NCBI GenBank assembly: GCA_022448365.1
Contig: JAKVCS010000004.1
Location: forward strand, 368,856-432,855
Length of the DNA stretch: 64,000 nucleotides
Direction of reading: 5' to 3'
From: Saccharospirillaceae bacterium
GTDB taxonomy: Bacteria > Pseudomonadota > Gammaproteobacteria > Pseudomonadales > Oceanobacteraceae
Shown: positions 16,442 to 24,499 of the stretch, piece after piece
Layout of the letters: every line of letters starts with the position of its first letter
How positions within the stretch are numbered: the first letter of the stretch is position 1
Made by a program: the position numbers and the translations under genes
The notes under the pieces: model-generated
What the model was told of the DNA's origin: nothing
Databases searched by the model: none
What the model saw: only the letters and a program-made list of their open reading frames with translations

Positions 16442-18109
16442 TTACGGAGCAATTTTCTTCTTTAGTGCCCGTGTCAGCGGCAGTGGTAAACCTGGTAAAG
16501 ATTTCAGTACCCAGGGCAGTACCTTGCGTTTAGTGCCATTCAGAGATTCCGGCACCATGACTTCAATCAGGTTTGGACCTTTGTGATTTAACGCATATTT
16601 CAACGCTTTATTCAGCTCGTCTGCCGTGGTGACACGGGTTCCGTGTACCCCCATTCCCTGAGCAAGTTGTGCGAAGTTCAGGTGAGCACCTTTCAAATCC
16701 AGCTGTGACTTGGCTTTTTCACCAATGGAATCGGCTCCCACACGTTCCAGCTCAATGTTCAGTACCGAATAGGAAGCATTGTGAAAAATAATACTGGTTA
16801 CGTTCAGGTTTTCTGCTGCCATGGTCCACAGTGCCTGATTGGTGTACATAGCGGTGCCATCGCCAATCAGTGCAATGACCGGGCGATCCGGACAAGCGAT
16901 GGCGGCACCAATCGAGTTTGGTAGACCCTGACCAATAGCACCGCCGGTTAAGGTGATCATATCGTGACGTGGAGCACCAGCTGTCATGGCGTTTAACATC
17001 AGTCCTGAAGTAATTGCTTCGTCAACGATAATGGTGTCTTCCGACATAAAGTGACCAACCGCTTTACACACTTTTTCGGCGGTTAATTTCCCGCGAGGGC
17101 GACCTGGACGACTGGCTTCCTGCAGAGCAGGCTTGGTGTCATTGGCGTCCAGAGCACACACCAGTTTATTCAGGCTTTTGGTTGTGTCCTGTTCTTCGGA
17201 AGCCAGTTCAAATACGTTACAACCGTCCGGTACCAGGTAGCTCTTTTTGTTTGGATAAGCAAAGAATGAAACCGGAGGTTTAGCATCTACGGTGATCAGA
17301 TTTTTAATATCCGCCAGCTGTACGCCAACCAGTTCGGCCAGATAAGCAATTCGTTCAACCGGTGGTAAACCTGCACCACGCTCGATGCGGGTCGGGAAGG
17401 TTTCCGCAAATAATTTCACACCATGTTTGGCAGCGACTTTGGCCGCTTCGATCAGGCTTGGCTCACGTAAGGCACGACCCCCCAGCAACATTGCTGTCTT
17501 TTTACCAGACTTAATGGCTTTGGCAATTTCTTCAATAATTGCGTCGTCGGCAACCGGTGCCGCAGGAATGGCGGGCACGGTGGCAGGCTTAGCGCCTTCG
17601 CCCCAAGACACATCAGCGGGCAGAATCAGGGTCGAAATTTTATTCGGGAATGTTCGTGCTGCTGTTAACGCATCAGCTGCGTCACTGCACAGACCCTCTG
17701 TACTTTGTGATGTACGCACAAATTCCGGTGATACATTACGGGCGACGGTTTCGATATCCGACTGTAATTGTGCATCGTATTTCACATGGTAAGTCGCATG
17801 ATCACCAACGATATTAATCATTGGCACTTTACCTTTACGGGCATTGTGCAGGTTTGCCAGGCCATTCCCCAGACCGCAGCCGAGGTGTAACAACGTTGCA
17901 GCCGGTTTGCCCGCCATACGAGCGTAACCATCGGCAGCACCGGTTGCCACACCTTCAAACAAAGCTAATACTGCGCGCATTTTTGGCTCGCTATCGAGTG
18001 CCGCAACAAAATGCATTTCACTGGTGCCCGGGTTACTGAAGCAGACTTCCACGCCGGCATCGACCAGGGTTTTCATCAGTGCCTGTGCGCCGTTCATCTT
18101 TTTGCTCAT
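16442..18109 (-). CDS. Thiamine-pyrophosphate enzyme, acetolactate-synthase-large-subunit-like
   Basis: A 555-residue ThDP-dependent enzyme with the three usual domains. The catalytic Glu52 lies in FEGVATGAADGYARM. The ThDP/Mg motif GDGTAMYTNQALW starts near residue 428, behind GGAIGQGLPNSIGAA. Proteins of this branch are annotated as acetolactate synthase large subunit or benzoylformate-decarboxylase-like. No small regulatory subunit gene is adjacent, so true branched-chain synthesis is doubtful. It lies 70 bp downstream of a ketosteroid-dehydrogenase-like flavoprotein on the same strand, suggesting a shared catabolic pathway. Substrate unknown. Confidence 0.82.
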   Translation of the reverse strand: MSKKMNGAQALMKTLVDAGVEVCFSNPGTSEMHFVAALDSEPKMRAVLALFEGVATGAADGYARMAGKPAATLLHLGCGLGNGLANLHNARKGKVPMINIVGDHATYHVKYDAQLQSDIETVARNVSPEFVRTSQSTEGLCSDAADALTAARTFPNKISTLILPADVSWGEGAKPATVPAIPAAPVADDAIIEEIAKAIKSGKKTAMLLGGRALREPSLIEAAKVAAKHGVKLFAETFPTRIERGAGLPPVERIAYLAELVGVQLADIKNLITVDAKPPVSFFAYPNKKSYLVPDGCNVFELASEEQDTTKSLNKLVCALDANDTKPALQEASRPGRPRGKLTAEKVCKAVGHFMSEDTIIVDEAITSGLMLNAMTAGAPRHDMITLTGGAIGQGLPNSIGAAIACPDRPVIALIGDGTAMYTNQALWTMAAENLNVTSIIFHNASYSVLNIELERVGADSIGEKAKSQLDLKGAHLNFAQLAQGMGVHGTRVTTADELNKALKYALNHKGPNLIEVMVPESLNGTKRKVLPWVLKSLPGLPLPLTRALKKKIAP

Positions 18110-18179
18110 TATTTTTCTCCAGAAAATTTCTGCTGAGTCGCTGCTGTCAGCAACCGTTTTTATTTTTAAGTTCTGTTGT

Positions 18180-19808
18180 TCAGCTACGGCCGTTAATCGA
18201 TCGGGCTGCTGCTCGCGCTGTTAAGATGCAGCCCGGCAGGAAGGTGCCCTCAAGAGAGCGCTTACCGTTTGAGCCACCGCCACCAAAACCTGCAGCTTCT
18301 CCGACACAGTACAAACCGTTAACCGGATGGTTGTCGTTACCCAGCACTTTGCAATCCAGATCGGTACGTAATCCGCCGAGACTTTTACGGGTAATTAATT
18401 GCATACGAATAGCGATGTACGGACCTGCGCCGGGTTTTTGCAGTGGTGCTGGTTTACAGGTACGCAATTTATCCGGCCCCCATTGGCGTGCATGCAAAAT
18501 ACGACGAATCTGGTCGTCGTTTTCCAGTTGGTTACCTTTAGCGAAGTTTGCGTCAAAGTCATCGGCCGTTTGTTGTAGCTGTTCAGCGCTGACATCGTGA
18601 GTGCAGGTTAATGCATTCATCTTTTGCGCCAGTTCTTCAAGGGTATCCGCCACCAGGAAATCATCACTTTCGGTTGCCATCTGTTTAACCAGACGATGAT
18701 TGCCGAGTAGCGTTTCTTTCAAAAACATCAGAAATTGTTTATCGCGGATACGCTGATTGTGCTCCGCACCGGAAATCGCAAATTCTTTTGCTGCGATACG
18801 CCAGTTCAGTAAATGCCAGCTCCAGGGTTTTTCCTGCTCGGCAACACGCTGACATAAAATATGGGTATCGAACCCGGTAACCATAGGTTCAGGCCCAATA
18901 CGTTCACCTTTATGGTTTAACCAAAGCGCCGATTTACAGGGAATGGTGGATAAGCCATGCCCGGAAAAATGCGGATAAGGATGTCGGAAGCCCGCCGCAT
19001 AATTCCACATTTCACCGGCATTAACGATATGACCACCTAAACGACTTTCTACTTCTCGGTGCATATTGCCATCCGCAAAAGGATGAGCGCCGTTCAGCAT
19101 GGTGTCTGGAATGGCGCGATCCGCTGGCCAGTTTTTGCGTACTTCATCGTGACTACCGTTAATACCGCCAGTTGCCAGCACCACGGTGCCGGCACGAAAT
19201 TCGATGGTTTCTCCAGTGGCATCGTTGGTGCCAGTGGCGCCGGTTACGCTATTGCCTTCTTTAATCAGGCTGGTGATGCTGTGATTGTGCAGCAAGGTTA
19301 ATTTGCCGTCCCTGTTGGCGGCATGCATGGCAGCAATCATGGTGCGGGTTAGTTCACGCGAAGTGCCCCAGACGACGTGGTAACGCGGCACACTATTGCC
19401 ATCACCGTTTAAGCCACGTTCTACCCAGTTGACGGCTGGAGCGAATTTGATGCCTTCCTTGCTCAGCCAGTCATGGACTTCGCTGCAGGAATTTTCAACG
19501 TAGTATTTAGCCCAGGCTACTGAGTGTTCGTCGGTTTCGTCCAGTTCGCCAAAGCGAATCCAGTCGCGCAGCGCTCGTTCCGGGTTATCCGGAATCCCCA
19601 TTTTCTTCTGCAGCGGCGTACCGACCAAGGCCATGCCGCCAAAGGCCCATAGTGCTAAACCACCGAGACGCTCCGGAGTATCGCGATCGACCAGAGTGAC
19701 ACTCTTACCAGCACGCAGCAGCTCGAGAGTCGTAACGATACCAGCGATGCCACCACCCACGACCAATACATCCGTAGTCTGAACCTGGGGAGAAAGTGCA
19801 TTAACCAT
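18180..19808 (-). CDS. FAD-binding dehydrogenase, KstD/fumarate-reductase-flavoprotein type
   Basis: A 542-residue flavoprotein. The N-terminal Rossmann dinucleotide motif is VLVVGGGIAGIV (14-25), there is a second FAD contact VLATGGINGS, and the C-terminal FAD block is GLYCVGEAAGFGGGGSNG. The layout matches the FAD_binding_2 family (3-ketosteroid delta-1-dehydrogenase, fumarate reductase flavoprotein and PRK12834-like dehydrogenases), so it probably dehydrogenates or reduces a C-C bond. Start taken at MVNALSP, with AAGGA upstream; an upstream extension has no family similarity. It leads a probable two-gene unit with the TPP enzyme. Confidence 0.82.
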   Translation of the reverse strand: MVNALSPQVQTTDVLVVGGGIAGIVTTLELLRAGKSVTLVDRDTPERLGGLALWAFGGMALVGTPLQKKMGIPDNPERALRDWIRFGELDETDEHSVAWAKYYVENSCSEVHDWLSKEGIKFAPAVNWVERGLNGDGNSVPRYHVVWGTSRELTRTMIAAMHAANRDGKLTLLHNHSITSLIKEGNSVTGATGTNDATGETIEFRAGTVVLATGGINGSHDEVRKNWPADRAIPDTMLNGAHPFADGNMHREVESRLGGHIVNAGEMWNYAAGFRHPYPHFSGHGLSTIPCKSALWLNHKGERIGPEPMVTGFDTHILCQRVAEQEKPWSWHLLNWRIAAKEFAISGAEHNQRIRDKQFLMFLKETLLGNHRLVKQMATESDDFLVADTLEELAQKMNALTCTHDVSAEQLQQTADDFDANFAKGNQLENDDQIRRILHARQWGPDKLRTCKPAPLQKPGAGPYIAIRMQLITRKSLGGLRTDLDCKVLGNDNHPVNGLYCVGEAAGFGGGGSNGKRSLEGTFLPGCILTARAAARSINGRS

Positions 19809-19944
19809 ATAGACAGTCCTTGCGTGATTATTGTTATGAGTCCACAGCTTACGGTATTGATGCAATGAAATATTGACCAGAGGGGACGGAAATTTTGACT
19901 CTGAGGGACTGAAAGTCTGTCACTATCGGCCAGCCAATAAAAAA

Positions 19945-19968
19945 CCCCCGACGTTTTCACGTCGGGGG
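19945..19968 (-). terminator. Terminator of ssrA
   Basis: Perfect 9-bp stem CCCCCGACG (19945-19953)/CGTCGGGGG (19960-19968) with a 6-nt loop. On the minus strand it is followed by TTTTTT. It begins 9 nt past the mature tmRNA 3' end. Confidence 0.85.
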
Positions 19969-19977
19969 TTTTCTGTG

Positions 19978-20337
19978 TGGTGGAGATGGGGGGATTTGAA
20001 CCCCCGTCCGCCAATCCTCCACTAGAGAATCTACATGCTTAGCCGTCTCTATTCATTTAACTCATCACGACCCGAGGGGCAGGGTGTTTAGAGCTGTCTC
20101 GATTAAAGTTTGACCCGTTGGACTACGAGCGAAGTCCGCGAGGCGAGGCTATAAGACGATGCCACCGTCCCCCGGCTATAGCCACCCGAGTTCTGGTGTA
20201 AGCGGGCTTATGCCGCTAGTGCGTAGTTTTCGTCGTTTGCGACTATAACTAATGTACAGCGTTTATTTACGAGATCACCGTACGCTCTCGACATGCATCC
20301 ATAGCTTTGTAATCAACGTCGAATCCTAATCATCCCC
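19978..20337 (-). ncRNA. ssrA: Transfer-messenger RNA (tmRNA)
   Basis: About 360 nt, one piece. The 5' end is GGGGATGATTAGGATTCGACG and the 3' end is the tRNA-like T-arm GGTTCAAATCC followed by CATCTCCACCA. The internal frame (20240 down to 20208) encodes the tag ANDENYALAA followed by TAA. tmRNA with SmpB frees stalled ribosomes and marks the partial protein for degradation. It lies downstream of smpB on the same strand, the usual order. Ends are set by the acceptor pairing and are reliable to within 1-2 nt. Confidence 0.97.
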
Positions 20338-20362
20338 GAATTCTTGTGCTTACCAGCATGGT

Positions 20363-20386
20363 GTCATCAGTCTCTGACCTGATGAC
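20363..20386 (-). terminator. Hairpin between smpB and ssrA
   Basis: GTCATCAG (20363-20370)/CTGATGAC (20379-20386), 8-bp perfect stem with an 8-nt loop, no T-run. It may be a weak smpB terminator or a processing site just ahead of the tmRNA 5' end. Confidence 0.4.
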
Positions 20387-20467
20387 TTACTACTTAAATG
20401 GTATCGAGCCTGAAAAATTCAACCCACAATCCAGTCAGTAGTGAAAAACGCCTTGAATATTAGCACG

Positions 20468-20947
20468 TTAGCGTACCGAATGCTTCATCAGACGTTCTTT
20501 TTGTTTATTCCAGTCTTTATCTTTGGTGGCAGCACGTTTGTCATGGTTCTGCTTGCCTTTGGCCAGTGCGACTTCCGCTTTGACGTTTGGGCCTTTCCAA
20601 TACAGTGCCGTACACACGCAGGTATGACCTTTCGCTGCGATCTTCTGTTGCAGACGATCCAGCTCTTTGCGGTGCATCAGTAGTTTGCGTTCACGACGTG
20701 GTTCGCAAATCACATGAGTCGACGCTTCTTTTAGCGGCGTGATTAATGCACCGGTCAGCCAGGCCTCACCTTTATGGAAAACAATGTAGCTATCGACTAG
20801 CTGAACTTTGCCCTGGCGCAGGGATTTTACTTCCCAGCCTGTCAGGGCAATGCCGGCTTCGAGTTTGTCTTCGATGAAGTAATCGTGGCGGGCTTTCTTG
20901 TTGAGGGCAATGGTATTGCCGCTCGGCTTTGATTTCTTTTTGCTCAT
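20468..20947 (-). CDS. smpB: SsrA-binding protein SmpB
   Basis: A 159-residue basic OB-fold protein that delivers tmRNA to stalled ribosomes. Typical features are [30 protein letters not shown] at the N-terminus, the PLKEAS region, and a Lys/Arg-rich tail. It is followed on the same strand by ssrA. Confidence 0.97.
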   Translation of the reverse strand: MSKKKSKPSGNTIALNKKARHDYFIEDKLEAGIALTGWEVKSLRQGKVQLVDSYIVFHKGEAWLTGALITPLKEASTHVICEPRRERKLLMHRKELDRLQQKIAAKGHTCVCTALYWKGPNVKAEVALAKGKQNHDKRAATKDKDWNKQKERLMKHSVR

Positions 20948-21190
20948 AGCGGTGGAGTATAAACGAGGAAGGGCTGGCTGATAACCATCCTGTTAAAAGC
21001 TCAGATGGATCTTTAGGCGTGGCGATCTTTTCATTGCTATTGAGGAATATAGAGGTGTTAAACCTGACTATCTGGTTAAAAGCTGCCCAATTGTAGTATT
21101 TATCGGCTGTCTGGCCCGATTCACGCTTGAGCCAGTACAGTAAATCTTGAACAATACGCTCGGTTTAACCGATAAACGGATAATAAGATT

Positions 21191-22573
21191 ATGAATAACG
21201 ATAAACGGGGAATGCACGGCATTTGGAACAATCGCTGGACCTTTATTTTGGCCGCGACGGGTTCTGCTGTGGGCTTGGGAAATATCTGGAAGTTTCCATA
21301 CATTACTGGCGAAAATGGCGGCGGTGCATTCGTACTGGTGTACCTGCTGTGTATTCTGGCAGCGGGTATCCCCGTAATGCTGGCGGAAGTACTGATTGGC
21401 CGAAAAACACGTTTGAGTCCCATTCATGCGTTGCAAAATTTGACCGACGAATATGAGGCACCCAAATTCTTCCGTGTTATAGGTTGGATGGGAGCTCTGG
21501 CTGGCTTCTTTATTCTGTCTTTCTACAGTGTAATTGCTGGCTGGACGCTGGAGTACATCGGTGAAATGGCTGTTGGTACTTTTACTGGTGCTGATGGTGA
21601 CAAAGCCGGTGCAGTATTTAATGAATTACTGGCTAACCCGGTCATGCTGACCGTTTACCACACTATCTTTATGATTCTGACCGCCTACGTGATTGCGCGT
21701 GGTGTGAATAAGGGTCTGGAAAATACCATTCGTATCCTGATGCCGCTGCTGTTCATCATGCTGATCCTGTTACTGGGCTATGCGATGACGACTGCAGGTT
21801 TCTCTCAGGCATTACACTTCCTGTTTGACTTCGATTTCAGCAAGCTGACTGGTGAAAGTATTGTTGTGGCACTGGGTCACTCTTTCTTCACTTTGTCTTT
21901 GGGTATGGGTGCCATCATGGCATACGGTGCTTACATGCCTGAGAAAGAGTCTCTGGGTAAAACCGTAATGACCGTTGGTTTCCTTGATACTCTGGTTGCA
22001 CTGGTCGCTGGCATTATCGTGTTCTCTATCGTATTCACCAACAACCTCGAGCCGGGTGCTGGCCCTGGTCTGATGTTTGTGACTTTCCCTCTGGCTCTGG
22101 GCGGTCTGCCGGGTGGTGACATTCTGGGTGTTGCTTTCTTCGTTCTGGTCGCAATTGCTGCGTGGAGTTCTGCAATTTCGATTGCTGAGCCAGCGGTCGC
22201 ATGGGCAGTAGAGCGCGGCCTGGGTCGTGTACAGGCAACAGCGGTTATTTGTGGTCTGGCCTGGTTGCTGGGTATTGGTACGGTACTGTCCTTTAATGAA
22301 TGGTCTGAAGTTAAGTTCTTCGGTAAGACCATCTTTGATAATCTCGACTTTGTATCATCGAATATCATGCTGCCACTGGGCGGTATTCTGATTGCGATTT
22401 TCGTTGGTTGGTTTATGAAAGAAAGCCATACCGCAGCACAGGTAGATAAAGATCGTTCCCTCATTTACAGCGTATGGCGTGTGATGGTGCGTTTTGTATC
22501 ACCAATTGCAGTCGGTTATATCTTCCTGAATGGCATCGGTTTCTTCAGTTGGATATCGGGATTATTCGGCTAG
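21191..22573 (+). CDS. Neurotransmitter:sodium symporter (NSS/SNF) family transporter
   Basis: A 460-residue membrane protein with about 11-12 transmembrane segments in the LeuT fold. The unwound TM1 region ATGSAVGLGNIWKFPYIT (about 21-38) and the following ENGGGAFVLVYLLC are diagnostic. Family members couple Na+ to uptake of amino acids or similar solutes. The substrate cannot be read. It is monocistronic and ends at a strong terminator, consistent with a sodium-based marine lifestyle. Confidence 0.93.
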   Translation: MNNDKRGMHGIWNNRWTFILAATGSAVGLGNIWKFPYITGENGGGAFVLVYLLCILAAGIPVMLAEVLIGRKTRLSPIHALQNLTDEYEAPKFFRVIGWMGALAGFFILSFYSVIAGWTLEYIGEMAVGTFTGADGDKAGAVFNELLANPVMLTVYHTIFMILTAYVIARGVNKGLENTIRILMPLLFIMLILLLGYAMTTAGFSQALHFLFDFDFSKLTGESIVVALGHSFFTLSLGMGAIMAYGAYMPEKESLGKTVMTVGFLDTLVALVAGIIVFSIVFTNNLEPGAGPGLMFVTFPLALGGLPGGDILGVAFFVLVAIAAWSSAISIAEPAVAWAVERGLGRVQATAVICGLAWLLGIGTVLSFNEWSEVKFFGKTIFDNLDFVSSNIMLPLGGILIAIFVGWFMKESHTAAQVDKDRSLIYSVWRVMVRFVSPIAVGYIFLNGIGFFSWISGLFG

Positions 22574-22597
22574 TTTGTGAATAGCTGCTGAATCCTA

Positions 22598-22627
22598 CGC
22601 CGGAGCGGGTATAATCCCGCTCCGGCG
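22598..22627 (+). terminator. Terminator after the NSS symporter
   Basis: Perfect 12-bp GC-rich stem CGCCGGAGCGGG/CCCGCTCCGGCG with a TATAAT loop and TTTTTG tail. Confidence 0.9.
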
Positions 22628-22670
22628 TTTTTGTTTACGCTGTTTGTTTGAGTTCTGTCAGAGAGACGAT

Positions 22671-23102
22671 ATGACCACCATTACCCGCAGTGCTTTGGTA
22701 ATGCACACCGCAGAGCAGATGTTTAACCTGGTTAATGACGTGCGCCGCTACCCGGAGTTTCTTAACGGCTGCGAAAAAACTCATGTCATCAAAGAAGGTG
22801 AGAACTTCATTGAGGCTGAGCTGACCATTTCAAAAGCGGGTGTTAATCAGAGTTTTTCTACTCGTAATACCCTGGAGCCTCCTCATCGGATGGAAATGAG
22901 GCTGCTTGACGGTCCTTTCAGTCGTTTTCACGGCATCTGGCATTTTGACCCATTATCGGATGAAGCCTGTAAGGTATCACTGGATCTCGATTTTGAAATG
23001 GGGAATCGGATTACGGGGATGGCCATGGCCGCGGTGTTTAAACAGGTTGCCAATATGATGGTGGATTCCTTCGTAAAACGCGCAGAAGAAGTTTACAAGT
23101 AA
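22671..23102 (+). CDS. ratA: RatA family protein (SRPBCC/START fold, COQ10-like)
   Basis: A 144-residue START-like protein with RSALVMHTAEQMFNLVNDVRRYPEFL and GPFSRFHGIWHF, characteristic of RatA/COQ10. In E. coli it was described as a 50S-binding inhibitor of subunit joining; homologues bind ubiquinone and assist respiration. The ATG at 22671 with GAGAG upstream fits the family start better than an upstream TTG. rnfH follows after 14 bp. Confidence 0.9.
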   Translation: MTTITRSALVMHTAEQMFNLVNDVRRYPEFLNGCEKTHVIKEGENFIEAELTISKAGVNQSFSTRNTLEPPHRMEMRLLDGPFSRFHGIWHFDPLSDEACKVSLDLDFEMGNRITGMAMAAVFKQVANMMVDSFVKRAEEVYK

Positions 23103-23116
23103 CGGAGTAGGCAGAG

Positions 23117-23416
23117 ATGGAAGACGTAAACATGATCGAAATTGAAGTCGCTTACGCGTTACCAGAAAAACAAAAGATTCTTAAAGTTATGGTGGAGGAA
23201 GGTTCAACCATTCGCCAGGCCGCACAGCAATCCACCATTGTTGATGAGTTTCCCGATCTGAATCTGGACGAGGCAAAATACGGTATTTTCGGTAAGGCGT
23301 CGCGTGCACCAGATACCGATACTGTGCGTGATGGTGATCGGATTGAGATCTATCGACCACTGCTGATTGACCCGAAACAGGCGCGTGCTAATCGTGCGGC
23401 AAAAAACAAGACGTAA
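23117..23416 (+). CDS. rnfH: RnfH/RatB family ubiquitin-like protein
   Basis: A 99-residue beta-grasp protein of the UPF0125 family with EVAYALPEKQKILKVMVEEG, FGKASRAPDT and GDRIEIYRPLLIDPKQARANRA. It almost always follows ratA and the function is poorly defined. ATG 23117 or ATG 23132 could be used; both have purine-rich leaders. Confidence 0.92.
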   Translation: MEDVNMIEIEVAYALPEKQKILKVMVEEGSTIRQAAQQSTIVDEFPDLNLDEAKYGIFGKASRAPDTDTVRDGDRIEIYRPLLIDPKQARANRAAKNKT

Positions 23417-23432
23417 TTTGGGCTATTAAAAA

Positions 23433-23459
23433 GCCCCGCAACCTGAACGGGTGCGAGGC
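23433..23459. terminator. Terminator between convergent rnfH and bamE
   Basis: GCCCCGCA (23433-23440) pairs with TGCGAGGC (23452-23459) with one mismatch. On the minus strand TTTTT follows, so it mainly serves bamE. Confidence 0.65.
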
Positions 23460-23484
23460 CCTGTGATACTGCTTGTCGGGCGTA

Positions 23485-23895
23485 CTACTCAGAAGTATCC
23501 AGCAGATTGCGCTTTTCTTCCTGAGCTGGTAGATCGTCTACCTGACTTTTGTCCAGGCTTTCGTCCTTGGGTAACTCTCCCTCATAACGGCTGTAATTGC
23601 CCTGTTCATCAAAGAAAACCTTAATGTGATAGCGCTTGGTGATGACGTCTCGTTGCTCGAGTGTATAAATGTAGTCCCAGCGTTGTTGCTCATAAGGGTT
23701 CTGAACAATCGGTGTTCCCATCACGTACTCTACCTGACGCTGTGTCATGCCAGGTTCCAGCTGTTCGATCATGTCATGGGTTACGATATTACCTTGTTGC
23801 ACGTTTAACTTATAAACTCCTGGGAAAGCACAGCCCGTCAGGGTTGCAAAACCCAGTAAAACAGTCAGAATTGACACTCGCATAAATACACTCAT
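23485..23895 (-). CDS. bamE: Outer membrane assembly lipoprotein BamE (SmpA)
   Basis: About 136 residues. The N-terminal lipoprotein signal ends in the lipobox LTGC, followed by FPGVYKLNVQQGN and the fold motif PGMTQRQVEYVMGTP. BamE is a small lipoprotein of the BAM complex that inserts beta-barrel proteins. It is divergent from fur, the common arrangement. Starts at 23895 or 23883 are both possible; neither has a strong ribosome site. Confidence 0.92.
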   Translation of the reverse strand: MSVFMRVSILTVLLGFATLTGCAFPGVYKLNVQQGNIVTHDMIEQLEPGMTQRQVEYVMGTPIVQNPYEQQRWDYIYTLEQRDVITKRYHIKVFFDEQGNYSRYEGELPKDESLDKSQVDDLPAQEEKRNLLDTSE

Positions 23896-24011
23896 TATTG
23901 GCAAATCGTTTGGCTCCAGCGCTCTGGCAAATGCTTATCAGTTGCGCATGATGTCTCAGACCAGCGATAATACCCGATAATTCAACTTGCTGTGAAATAT
24001 TCGAGGAAAGC

Positions 24012-24416
24012 ATGTCCGATAAAAATGTGGAACTGCGCAAGGCAGGCCTGAAAGTCACTCTGCCGCGAGTTAAGATCCTGAGCATTCTGGAAAGTAATCC
24101 GGAAGCCCACATGAGCGCGGAAGATGTTTACCGTTCTCTGATTGATGCCGGTGAAGATGTTGGCCTTGCAACGGTTTACCGTGTACTGACTCAGTTCGAA
24201 AGCGCTGGCTTGGTTGAGCGTCACAACTTTGATGGCGGCCACTCTGTATTTGAACTGGCTCGTGGCGACCATCACGATCACATGGTGAACGTCGATGATG
24301 GTACTGTGATCGAGTTCTCTAACGAGCAGATCGAACGCCTCCAGCACGAAATTGCTGAAGAGCATGGTTTTGAGCTGGTTGACCACAGCCTGGTGCTTTA
24401 CGTTCGCAAAAAATAA
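24012..24416 (+). CDS. fur: Ferric uptake regulator Fur, without cysteines
   Basis: A 134-residue Fur with the usual N-terminal winged helix (LRKAGLKVTLPRVKIL, GLATVYRVLTQFESAGLV) and dimerisation domain with the metal ligands of GGHSVFELARGDHHDHMV. In many Fur proteins the next residues are CxxC; here the segment reads VNVDDG, and the whole protein has no cysteine. Pseudomonas Fur keeps one cysteine at this place. It should be the iron-dependent repressor acting at Fur boxes such as 63536-63550. Confidence 0.96.
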   Translation: MSDKNVELRKAGLKVTLPRVKILSILESNPEAHMSAEDVYRSLIDAGEDVGLATVYRVLTQFESAGLVERHNFDGGHSVFELARGDHHDHMVNVDDGTVIEFSNEQIERLQHEIAEEHGFELVDHSLVLYVRKK

Positions 24417-24440
24417 GCATCGCCTGGTAATACAAAAAAA

Positions 24441-24465
24441 GCCCTGATGACTCAGTCATCAGGGC
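24441..24465. terminator. Bidirectional terminator between fur and recN
   Basis: Perfect 10-bp stem GCCCTGATGA/TCATCAGGGC around CTCAG, with an A-run before and a T-run after. It serves the convergent fur and recN genes. Confidence 0.9.
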
Positions 24466-24499
24466 TTTTTGCTTTTAGACAGCGTAAAAGTATCGCAGC

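Noticed and set aside
19978-20060. tRNA-like acceptor and T-arm read as a separate tRNA gene
   Set aside because: It is the 3' half of tmRNA; no anticodon arm is present.
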